In this document: positions 29,781 to 37,260 of the stretch, piece after piece
Position numbering within the stretch: position 1 is the stretch's first letter
Layout of the letters: each line of letters begins with the position of its first letter
From: Mycobacteroides abscessus ATCC 19977
GTDB lineage: Bacteria > Actinomycetota > Actinomycetes > Mycobacteriales > Mycobacteriaceae
DNA length: 64,000 nt
NCBI RefSeq assembly: GCF_000069185.1
Contig: NC_010397.1
Coordinates: forward strand, 1,364,001 to 1,428,000
Reading direction: 5' to 3'
Program-made: the position numbers and the translations under genes
The notes under the pieces: generated by a model
The model's input: the letters and a program-made list of their open reading frames with translations, nothing else
What the model was told of the DNA's origin: nothing
Databases searched by the model: none

Positions 29781-30536
29781 TTAGCTGTCCGGTGCTACCA
29801 GTCGCAGCTGCACCGGCCATGCCGTCGGGGGTTCTCCAAAGGCATTGCGTGCGTTCGTGATTATTCTCTTGCCGATAAAGCGGTTGCCGCCCGCGCCGAT
29901 CACGGCCCCGATTCCGGCCGGCAACAGCTTGCCCGCCGCCATGGCTCCACGCTTCACGGCGAATTTCTTGGTGAACCGCTTGAGTAGCGTGGCGTTGAGA
30001 TGACTGAGCGCGGGCACCGGCAGCGTCGAGGTGGCCTCGGCCAGCCAGCCTCCGCCGACGGTGCGCTCCTTGCCCAGCACGTCCGAGACCGTGGTCTCAC
30101 CGTCCTCACCGAGCAGAACCGCGAGCACCAGCGTATGGCGATGCTCGATCTTGGCGAGTTCGATGTCATGGACGGCAGCCAGCGCCAAAGTGAACAGCGA
30201 TGTCGCCTCCAGGAACAGCACAGCCTCGCCGGCCGTCGCCGACAGCGCGGCCAGCGTGCCTACGCCGGGGAATGCGGCGGCCGCGCCGACGGCCGCACCG
30301 CTGCCCATCACCGTTGCCAGATATCGCTTCTCCAGCATCGCGACGACATCGGCGGGTGTCGCGGTGGGGTGAGTGGCTCGTAGCTTCTGGACGTATGCGC
30401 GTACCGCGGGCTCCTGAACCTTGGTGCTCTGGTCCAGGACGAGGGAGAGGAGCTTGCCCGAGGCGCCCGGCTTGGACTCCTTGCTCTTGCCCCCCAACGC
30501 GAGCTGCCGCTGCGGTTCGGTGATGCGAGTGCTCAT
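29781..30536 (-). CDS. membrane-associated protein, Rv1249c type
   Basis: The 251-aa protein has a Gly/Ala-rich hydrophobic stretch (VMGSGAAVGAAAAFPGVGTL) followed by a second (LFLEATSLFTLALAAV) and a later GIGAVIGAGGNRFIGKRI. This arrangement is seen in EcsC-like membrane-surface proteins, though I cannot assign it firmly. The start is ATG 30536 with AAGGA upstream; ATG 30542 is nearly as good. It occupies the Rv1249c position between kgd and the transporter genes. Function unknown. Confidence 0.7.
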   Translation of the reverse strand: MSTRITEPQRQLALGGKSKESKPGASGKLLSLVLDQSTKVQEPAVRAYVQKLRATHPTATPADVVAMLEKRYLATVMGSGAAVGAAAAFPGVGTLAALSATAGEAVLFLEATSLFTLALAAVHDIELAKIEHRHTLVLAVLLGEDGETTVSDVLGKERTVGGGWLAEATSTLPVPALSHLNATLLKRFTKKFAVKRGAMAAGKLLPAGIGAVIGAGGNRFIGKRIITNARNAFGEPPTAWPVQLRLVAPDS

Positions 30537-31002
30537 CGGCATGTGTTCCTTCAGTGCTGTGGTCTGGGTGGGTCCACTGGTTGTGAGCGAAGATCTGTTC
30601 TCACAGTAGTGAAGACGAATGGCGAGTGTCTTTCGTTCCTCAAATAGGGGTCTAAATGGGTGATTTGCGCGACGTTTTGACACTCGCGCGCTGTCCGGGC
30701 AACCGATTTCCTGGCAGGGATCCGCTGGCGCGTGCCGATCATGAGCAAAGTCGTGGCGGTGAGCGCCGCCGCCGTAAAAACGCGGTGACGGGACAGGCGC
30801 GCTGTGCTTCGATGTTGACGGACCGGCTCTTCGGTGTGTTGTCTATAGCGACGGCGTTCCGGAGCGGGCGACCTGGGGAAATGTGCGTCGGCGCTGATGA
30901 GGCCGGTAATGGGGGCGATGTCTCCTCCTGGATGGGAGTGGAGACTTGACCGATTGAGTGAGACGCAGCTCACATTTGTTAGGGAAGGGAAGGTTTTGCC
31001 AC
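30537..31002. other. divergent intergenic region, 466 nt, with three inverted repeats
   Basis: The gap between the Rv1249c-type gene and the Bcr/CflA exporter holds TGTGAG-n12-CTCACA (30582-30605), GTCTCC-n14-GGAGAC (30920-30945) and GTGAG-n6-CTCAC (30958-30973). The first and third share arms but differ in spacing. A purine run AGGGAAGGGAAGG (about 30981-30993) serves as ribosome site for the exporter. I see no convincing coding sequence in either direction. Confidence 0.5.
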
Positions 31003-32286
31003 GTGCGTGCGCTGAGCACTGAGGTGACGAGTGCCCCCGGTAAGACGACAGTCGATGACCCGGCGACCGATCGCACTCCTGCCGGTTCGGTCTCGCCTCC
31101 GGCAACCCGCCTGGGTCGGGCATGGCTCATCACCGTGCTGGGCGCCATGGTTGCCCTGGGCCCCCTCACCATCGACATGTACCTGCCGGCCCTGCCCGAC
31201 ATCGGCTCGGATCTGCACGTCAACTCCACCCTCACCCAGCTGACACTGACCGGAACGCTGGTGGGGTTGGGTCTGGGGCAGCTGCTGGTGGGCCCGCTGT
31301 CGGATTCACTCGGCAGGCGGCTGCCGCTGATCGCCGGGGCGATCCTGCACATCGTGGCGTCACTGGCCATCACCATCGCCCCGAACATCGTGGTGCTCGG
31401 CGTGTTGCGGGCGGTCGAAGGGATGGGCGCCGCGGCGGCCATGGTGGTGGCGATGGCCGTGGTGCGTGACCTCTATACCGATAAGGCCGCGGCAACCGTG
31501 ATCTCCCGGCTCACACTCGTCATTGGTATTGCGCCGATCCTGGCTCCGTCACTGGGCGCGGCCGTGCTGGTGCATGGGTCATGGCAGAACGTATTCGCGG
31601 CCCTGTCATGCCTGGGCGTCCTGCTGCTCATCCTCGCCGTGGTGGCGCTGCCGGAAACACTGCCCCCGTCTGCGCGACGTCCACTGCGGGCAGGGGCCAT
31701 CCTGCGGACTTACCGCGATCTGCTGCGCGACAAGGTGTTCGTGGTTCTGGTGCTGGTTGCCGGTCTTTCGTTGTCCGGTCTGTTCGCCTACATCTCGGGT
31801 GCCTCGTTTGTGTTGCAGGGACAGTACGGCATGAATCAACAGGTGTTCGCGCTCGCATTCGGTGCGGGTGCCATCGCGTTTGTGGCTGCCTCACAGCTGA
31901 ACGTCGTGCTGCTCAAGCGATTCGAACCGCAGCAGATCGTGCGGTGGTGCTTGTCGCTGGCTTTGATCCCGGCGGTGGTGCTACTGGTGCTGGCGGGTTT
32001 CGGTATCGGTGGGCTCGTCGGCTTTGTGGCTCCGGTGTGGACGTTGATGGCATTGATGGGCTTCGTCATACCGAACGCGCCTGCGCTGGCGTTGTCCCGC
32101 CACGGTGAGGCGGCGGGTACTTCGGCTGCGGTGCTGGGCGCCGCACAATTCGGGGTGGGTGCCGTGATCGCGCCGCTGGTTGGGGCATTGGGCAACAACG
32201 CGCTGGCCGTCGCCATCGTCATGATGATCGGAGTGGTGCTGGCTCTGGCCGGGCTGGCCGTCGTGAGAAATCGTGTCGCTGCCTGA
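31003..32286 (+). CDS. Bcr/CflA-type MFS drug exporter
   Basis: The 427-aa, 12-helix transporter has the Bcr/CflA signature LTIDMYLPALPDIGSD after helix 1 and the MFS loop GPLSDSLGRRLPL between helices 2 and 3. Proteins of this group export drugs such as chloramphenicol or bicyclomycin with the proton gradient. The GTG at 31003 follows AGGGAAGGGAAGG by 9 nt; the upstream frame to 30958 crosses the inverted repeat and is unlikely to be coding. The next gene is also an exporter. Confidence 0.88.
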   Translation: MRALSTEVTSAPGKTTVDDPATDRTPAGSVSPPATRLGRAWLITVLGAMVALGPLTIDMYLPALPDIGSDLHVNSTLTQLTLTGTLVGLGLGQLLVGPLSDSLGRRLPLIAGAILHIVASLAITIAPNIVVLGVLRAVEGMGAAAAMVVAMAVVRDLYTDKAAATVISRLTLVIGIAPILAPSLGAAVLVHGSWQNVFAALSCLGVLLLILAVVALPETLPPSARRPLRAGAILRTYRDLLRDKVFVVLVLVAGLSLSGLFAYISGASFVLQGQYGMNQQVFALAFGAGAIAFVAASQLNVVLLKRFEPQQIVRWCLSLALIPAVVLLVLAGFGIGGLVGFVAPVWTLMALMGFVIPNAPALALSRHGEAAGTSAAVLGAAQFGVGAVIAPLVGALGNNALAVAIVMMIGVVLALAGLAVVRNRVAA

Positions 32287-32308
32287 CCGACGACTAAGTT
32301 CCGTAGCC

Positions 32309-33781
32309 GTGCGACCTGAATATCCGCGACCGTGGATCACCTTGTGGGTGGTGCTGTTCGGGTTGTTCATGATCTTGCTCGACTCGACGATTGTGTCGGT
32401 CGCCAATCCGGCCATCAAGGCAGGTTTCGGTGCCGATTATTCGTCGACGGTATGGGTGACCAGTGCATATCTGCTGGGCTACGCGGTGCCGCTGCTGATT
32501 ACCGGGCGACTCGGAGATCAATTCGGCCCACGCTCGATGTACCTGTCCGGGCTCGCGGTCTTCACCGCAGCCTCGCTGTGGTGCGGCTTGGCGGGGTCGA
32601 TCGGCTGGCTTATCGCGGCGCGCGTGGTGCAGGGGATCGGTGCGGCGATGCTCACGCCGCAGACGTTGACCGTGGTGCAGCGGGTGTTCCCGCCGGAGCG
32701 GCGTGGGACCGCGATGGGGGTGTGGGGTGCGGTAGCCGGGATCGCGACGCTGGTGGGCCCGGTGGCCGGTGGTCTGCTCGTGGACGGGTGGGGCTGGCAG
32801 TGGATCTTCTATGTCAATGTTCCGGTGGGTGTGCTGGGAATCATCCTGGGCGCCATCTATATTCCGCGAATGCCGACACATCGGCATCGGCTAGACCTGC
32901 TGGGGATGGCACTTTCGGCCGTCGGCATGTTTGCCTTCGTTTTCGCGCTCCAAGAGGGAGAGAGCTTCCAGTGGGCTCCTGGCGTGTGGGCGATGATGGC
33001 CGCTGGCCTAGTGGTTTTGGGTGTGTTCGTGTGGTGGCAGTCGGCGAACCGGGGGGAGCCGCTGATCCCATTGCGATTGTTCGCCGACCGCAACTTTTCG
33101 CTTGCCGGCGTCGGTATCGCGTCGATGAGTTTCTGTGTGATCTCGACCGGTCTGCCCATGATGTTCTATACGCAACTGGCACTCGGCTTTTCGCCGACAA
33201 AGGCGGCGTTGACCCAGGCGCCCACGGCGATTGTGAGTGGAATTCTGGCGCCCCTAGCCGGATGGCTGGTCGACAGGGTGCGTCCATCGATACTGATCGG
33301 CGGCGGTATCGCGTTGATGATCGCCTCGACGCTGTGGTGGACGCTGTTGATGCGGCCTGAGACCCAGATGTGGCAACTCATGCTTCCGGCGGCGGGTATC
33401 GGCGCGGCCATGGCGTGCATCTGGGGTCCACTGGCCACTACCGCGACGCGAAACCTGCCGCCGTCGGTCGCGGGCGCCGGGTCTGGCGTCTACAACACAC
33501 TGCGGCAGGTCGGCGGCGTGGTCGGCAGTTCGGCGATGGGTGCGTTGATGACGGCGCGATTGACGGCGACCATGCCCGCCATGCCTCCCGGTTCCGGGTC
33601 CACCCCGGAGGCAGCGCTGCCTCCGGGCTTGCGTGCGCCGTTCTCGGCCGCGATGGCACAGTCCATGCTGCTGGGTATCGCGGCGCTGGCACTTGGTCTG
33701 GTGGCCGCGCTGTTCATGCGGCCCGGAGGCTCACAGGTAGGTGCCGTGCCCCTCGACGATGTGGTCTCCGTCGAAGATTAG
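32309..33781 (+). CDS. EmrB/QacA-type 14-helix MFS exporter (Rv1250 type)
   Basis: The 490-aa protein has the 14-helix DHA2 motifs: LDSTIVSVANPAIKAGF in helix 1, GRLGDQFGPRSMYL in loop 2-3 and GPVAGGLLVDGWGWQWIF for motif C. It probably expels lipophilic drugs or metabolites. I prefer the GTG at 32309; a GTG at 32273, overlapping the end of the previous exporter gene, would add 12 residues. Its last 51 nt overlap the 3' end of a convergent small gene. Confidence 0.87.
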   Translation: MRPEYPRPWITLWVVLFGLFMILLDSTIVSVANPAIKAGFGADYSSTVWVTSAYLLGYAVPLLITGRLGDQFGPRSMYLSGLAVFTAASLWCGLAGSIGWLIAARVVQGIGAAMLTPQTLTVVQRVFPPERRGTAMGVWGAVAGIATLVGPVAGGLLVDGWGWQWIFYVNVPVGVLGIILGAIYIPRMPTHRHRLDLLGMALSAVGMFAFVFALQEGESFQWAPGVWAMMAAGLVVLGVFVWWQSANRGEPLIPLRLFADRNFSLAGVGIASMSFCVISTGLPMMFYTQLALGFSPTKAALTQAPTAIVSGILAPLAGWLVDRVRPSILIGGGIALMIASTLWWTLLMRPETQMWQLMLPAAGIGAAMACIWGPLATTATRNLPPSVAGAGSGVYNTLRQVGGVVGSSAMGALMTARLTATMPAMPPGSGSTPEAALPPGLRAPFSAAMAQSMLLGIAALALGLVAALFMRPGGSQVGAVPLDDVVSVED

Positions 33782-33982
33782 GACCTCATTGACGAGTCCG
33801 CCCTTGTGGTTTCGGTAGTTGAGGACGAGGGCCCGGGCGCCCACGTAGGTGCCGACCGGTTCGAAGCGCAGATCAGGGTTGCGGGTCAGGGCGTCGGCCG
33901 CCAGGACCGCCTCGATGTCGTGGGCGTTCCACGCCGCGAACCACTCCCGGCTGAATGTCTCGGGGTCGACGACGAGTGTCAT
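33731..33982 (-). CDS. NTF2/SnoaL-like protein with an apparent internal deletion
   Basis: The 83-aa product starts MTLVVDPETFSREWFAAWNAHD and ends EVLIFDGDHIVEGHGTYL, the two ends of an NTF2-like protein of about 120 aa. The usual middle, with the Tyr-Ala-Asp-Asp strand and following helix, is missing between EAVLA and RNPDLRF, yet the frame is intact. It may be non-functional. Its ATG overlaps the stop of the FAD oxidase gene (ATGA), so it is coupled to it. Its 3' end overlaps the convergent exporter gene by 51 nt. Confidence 0.65.
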   Translation of the reverse strand: MTLVVDPETFSREWFAAWNAHDIEAVLAADALTRNPDLRFEPVGTYVGARALVLNYRNHKGGLVNEVLIFDGDHIVEGHGTYL

Positions 33983-35307
33983 GATTCCGGGCCGAACAGC
34001 ACCGCGGGGTTCAGAAACCCTGTGGGATCGAACGCGGACTTGACGGCCCGCATCGCGGCGATATCGCCGGCGGTGCGCGCCATGCCGAGGTAGTCGCGTT
34101 TGAGAGTGCCGACCCCGTGCTCGGAACTGACATTGCCGCCTAGATCCGCGATCAGCGTCATCATGGGCTGATACAACGTGGTGGAGTCGGGACAGCGCAA
34201 CACATTTAAGTGTAGATTGCCCTCGCCTACGTGGCCGAACAGCACGGGCATGGCCCCGGGCACCGCGGCGGCGATCAGCTCGGAGGCACGTCGTTCGAAC
34301 TCGCCGATGTGCGCCAGCGGCAGCGCCACATCGAATTTCAGCGGCGGGCCGTAGGTGCCCAGCGCCTCTGCGACGGATTCGCGTACCTGCCATAGGCGTT
34401 CACGCGAGGTGCTGTCCAGGCCGACGGCGGCGTGCTCGGCCACCCCGGCGGCCTCGAGCGCCTCGGCCAGATCGTCGGTGGGGTCGCTGTCGCGCGCGAG
34501 TTCGATGAGCAGCAGCCAGGGGTTGTCGAGGGGGCTTGGGACGCCCAGCCTGGAATCCATGAGCTCCAGCGCGGCGATGCCGTCCAGATCCCGGAAGATA
34601 CGGCTGGCCTCGACAAGTCGATCCAGGCTGTCGAACCCGGTGAGGGCGGCGACGCTGTGTGTGGGCACCGGGTGTAGACGCAGCTCGAGTGCGGTGATGA
34701 CACCCAGGGTGCCCTCGGCGCCGACAAACAGGCTGGTCAGATCGTAGCCTGTGTTGTCGGCACGAACATCGCTGTGGCGCTCCATGATTGAACCATCGGG
34801 CAGTGCGACTTGAATTCCGATGACTTGTTCGCGCATGTTTCCGTAGCGCACCGTACGCAAGCCCCCCGCATTGGTGGATGCCATCCCACCGAGGGTGGCG
34901 GAGTCGCGCGAACCGATGTCGACACCGAACTGCAGGTTCTCCTTGGCGGCGGCCTGTTGCAACGCGGCCAGGGTGACACCGGATCCGGCGCGGACGCGGC
35001 GTTCGACCGTGTCGATAGGGCCGATCTCGGTGAGCCGCTCGGTGGACAGCAGTACGTCATCGTGCTCGCTGACCGTGCCGGCGACCATTGAAGTACGCCC
35101 GCCCTGGGTGGTGACGGCTTGGCTGCGTTCCTTGCAGACCTTCAGGATCTCGGCGACTTCCTCGGCGGTTCCGGGCCGGATCAGGATGCTCGCAGTCCCG
35201 AGATAGCGCCCGGTGTGATCGATGGTTCGTCCCGCCAGGACATCGGCGTCCGTGCTGACGTATCTCTCGCCGACGATCTGGACCAGGGCGCGAGCGAGCG
35301 TAGACAT
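33979..35307 (-). CDS. FAD-binding oxidoreductase, GlcD / D-2-hydroxyacid dehydrogenase type
   Basis: The 442-aa flavoenzyme has the PCMH FAD-binding fold (VTTQGGRTSMVAG, VDIGSRDSATLGGMASTNAGG, VGAEGTLGVIT) and a C-terminal cap with GHVGEGNLHLNV and VSSEHGVGTLKRDYLG. It probably oxidises a D-2-hydroxy acid such as glycolate or lactate in the cytosol. ATG 35307 is chosen; ATG 35328 would add seven residues. A paralogue is encoded at 46223-47590. It is divergent from an M24-fold gene. Confidence 0.87.
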   Translation of the reverse strand: MSTLARALVQIVGERYVSTDADVLAGRTIDHTGRYLGTASILIRPGTAEEVAEILKVCKERSQAVTTQGGRTSMVAGTVSEHDDVLLSTERLTEIGPIDTVERRVRAGSGVTLAALQQAAAKENLQFGVDIGSRDSATLGGMASTNAGGLRTVRYGNMREQVIGIQVALPDGSIMERHSDVRADNTGYDLTSLFVGAEGTLGVITALELRLHPVPTHSVAALTGFDSLDRLVEASRIFRDLDGIAALELMDSRLGVPSPLDNPWLLLIELARDSDPTDDLAEALEAAGVAEHAAVGLDSTSRERLWQVRESVAEALGTYGPPLKFDVALPLAHIGEFERRASELIAAAVPGAMPVLFGHVGEGNLHLNVLRCPDSTTLYQPMMTLIADLGGNVSSEHGVGTLKRDYLGMARTAGDIAAMRAVKSAFDPTGFLNPAVLFGPES

Positions 35308-35360
35308 GGACCCCAGTGTGGCATCCACATCGCGCTTCGGGGGATTCTACCGACGCCTTG

Positions 35361-35382
35361 AATTCATTCAAATGAATGAATT
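35361..35382. promoter_or_regulatory. 10-2-10 perfect palindrome, TetR-type operator
   Basis: AATTCATTCA-AA-TGAATGAATT lies between the divergent FAD oxidase and M24-fold genes, 38 nt before the latter's chosen start. A TetR gene is the last gene of the M24-fold operon, so autoregulation by that repressor is the simplest reading. Confidence 0.7.
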
Positions 35383-35419
35383 ATGGTCTAGTGGTATGTC
35401 CTCTGCGAAAGGTGTTCTC

Positions 35420-36679
35420 ATGGAATCGGTTCCGGCATTGTCATTGGCCGAGCGTGATCGCAGGTGGGGGCTGGCGCGCGAGTTGATGCGCCGGACGGGC
35501 GTGGACGCGTTGATCGTGTACGGCGACCGTGAGGCGGGCGCGCCCGCGGCATTCAACGTCGACGGCTACTTCACCAATGACCGCCTGGGGTCCATCGTGC
35601 TGTTTGTGCGGGATGAAGCACCCACCGTGTTGACGTTCGCCTCGATGATGATTGCCGATCACCTGCAGGCGCGGTACCGCGGTGACACGCAGTGGATCGA
35701 GCCTGACCAGATCTTTGTGGGCAAGACGGGATCTCATCTGGCCGCGGCCCTGAAACACCGTGGTGTCTCGTCAGGACCGGTGGGCGTACTGGGGCTGGAG
35801 CCGTACCCGCCGTTCTATTTCGACGGGGCAATCCCATTCCGGACCTTGCACGCGGTGACCGAAGAGCTGCCCGATATCAGCCTCGTCCCCGTCTATCGCC
35901 AGTTCTTCGAGCTGGCCTCGGTGCGCAGCGAGGAGGAACTCCGCTTGGTCCGTCACGCCGCGGGTATCGGCGAGCGGATGTGTGACGCGATGAGGGCTGA
36001 AGCCCGGCCGGGCGCGACCGAGGCCGACCTGGTCGCCGCCGCGGTGTCGACATGTCTGCGCGATGGCGGGTACACCGCGGAGGTGCTGATCGGCTCCGGC
36101 CCGGAACACATCGGGTGGGGACCGGCGGCCTGGAACTACCGTGCCCAGCCGCCTCGGGTACTAGCGGAGGGTGATGTTGTTCTTGCCGAGGTGTTTTCGC
36201 TGTTCGGACTGTTTGAGACCCAGCATCAACCGATGATCGCCATCGGAGAGCCACACCCCGAGTTCCTCCGCGCTGCCGCGGTGGCCCGGGCGAGCTATGA
36301 GGCGGGTGTCGGCGCCCTGCGCGCGGGCAATACCTTTGGCGATGTGGTGGACGCGATGGAGGCGCCGCTGCTGGAGGCGCAGGGGTGGCACGTACACCCG
36401 CTGATTCACAGCATCAATCCATACGGACCCATCGGTTTCGGCACGGCTCCGGGAATCGAAGTGTTCGCGGATGCGGCGGGTTACGGTGATTGCGGCCGGC
36501 CGCCGACCGTGGGGCGGGAGGTTGAACTGAAGGAATCAATGTCATTCGCATTCGAGCCCAACTGTGGATTTGGGAGGCGTCTGGCCAATCTCGGAGGAAC
36601 CGTGTTGGTGGGTACCGACCGAGGGCTGGAATTGAACGGTAATTCGACCAGGTTGATGTGGGCCGATGGCGTCGGCTGA
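35420..36679 (+). CDS. M24 (Xaa-Pro aminopeptidase/creatinase) fold protein with altered metal site
   Basis: The 419-aa protein has the creatinase N-terminal domain (RWGLARELMRRTGVDALIVY) and the C-terminal pita-bread domain. The usual Asp-Asp/His/Glu/Glu ligands are not all there: the first-ligand strand reads GDVVLAEVFSLFGLFETQHQ, and only the EP segment SFAFEPNCGF looks normal. It may therefore not be a metallopeptidase. AAAGG lies 7 nt before ATG 35420. Its end overlaps the TetR start by 14 nt, and a palindrome covers its promoter. Confidence 0.75.
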   Translation: MESVPALSLAERDRRWGLARELMRRTGVDALIVYGDREAGAPAAFNVDGYFTNDRLGSIVLFVRDEAPTVLTFASMMIADHLQARYRGDTQWIEPDQIFVGKTGSHLAAALKHRGVSSGPVGVLGLEPYPPFYFDGAIPFRTLHAVTEELPDISLVPVYRQFFELASVRSEEELRLVRHAAGIGERMCDAMRAEARPGATEADLVAAAVSTCLRDGGYTAEVLIGSGPEHIGWGPAAWNYRAQPPRVLAEGDVVLAEVFSLFGLFETQHQPMIAIGEPHPEFLRAAAVARASYEAGVGALRAGNTFGDVVDAMEAPLLEAQGWHVHPLIHSINPYGPIGFGTAPGIEVFADAAGYGDCGRPPTVGREVELKESMSFAFEPNCGFGRRLANLGGTVLVGTDRGLELNGNSTRLMWADGVG

Positions 36680-37253
36680 AGCCACCCGGGCGCGTCTCGT
36701 CACTGCGGGGCTCGCTCTATTCGCCGAGCATGGACTCGAGGGTGTCCGTACCCGCGCCCTGGCACAGGCGGCAGGGGTGAATCAATCCGCGATCCCGTAC
36801 CACTTCGGTGGCAAGGAAGGTGTTTATGCCGCGGTGATCGACCATCTCGTGTCTGAGCTCAGTGAGGCGGCGGGTCCGCCGGGCGACATGCTTCTCGCCG
36901 AGCTCATGGAGCGGTTTACCCGGGCGATCCTGCACGGCGCGCAGGCCAGGGACCGGATTCTGCTCATCGCGCGCGAACAGCTCAATCCGACAACGCATTA
37001 CGACCGCTTGTTCGCCGGGTTCGTCGAGCCCACGCATCGGGAAATCTGTGTGCTGGTGGCCCGGGCCACCGGGGCATCGGCCGACGACCACCTCACGATC
37101 ATCAAGGCGCACGCGGTGATCGGCCAGGCTCTGGGATTCGCGGTGGCCCAGACGACCTACTTGCGCCGGGTGCGGCGTACGCGCCTGTCGGCGGAGGATA
37201 TCGATCTCATCGCGGGGGTGGTGGGCGAGATGAGCCGAAAGGCCCTGCGGTAG
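36666..37253 (+). CDS. TetR-family transcriptional regulator (DUF1956-like C-terminus)
   Basis: The 195-aa regulator has the helix-turn-helix in TRALAQAAGVNQSAIPYHFG and a C-terminal domain of the CecR/CerR type (ILLIAREQLNPTTHYDRLF). Its start overlaps the upstream M24-fold gene, so the two are co-translated. The likely target is the palindrome at 35361-35382 before that operon. The ligand is unknown. Confidence 0.87.
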   Translation: MASAEATRARLVTAGLALFAEHGLEGVRTRALAQAAGVNQSAIPYHFGGKEGVYAAVIDHLVSELSEAAGPPGDMLLAELMERFTRAILHGAQARDRILLIAREQLNPTTHYDRLFAGFVEPTHREICVLVARATGASADDHLTIIKAHAVIGQALGFAVAQTTYLRRVRRTRLSAEDIDLIAGVVGEMSRKALR

Positions 37254-37260
37254 CGGCTTG

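Noticed and set aside
30958..30973. Possible CRP (cAMP receptor) site at GTGAG-n6-CTCAC
   Set aside because: The mycobacterial CRP motif needs GTGA and TCAC six bases apart; here they are eight apart.
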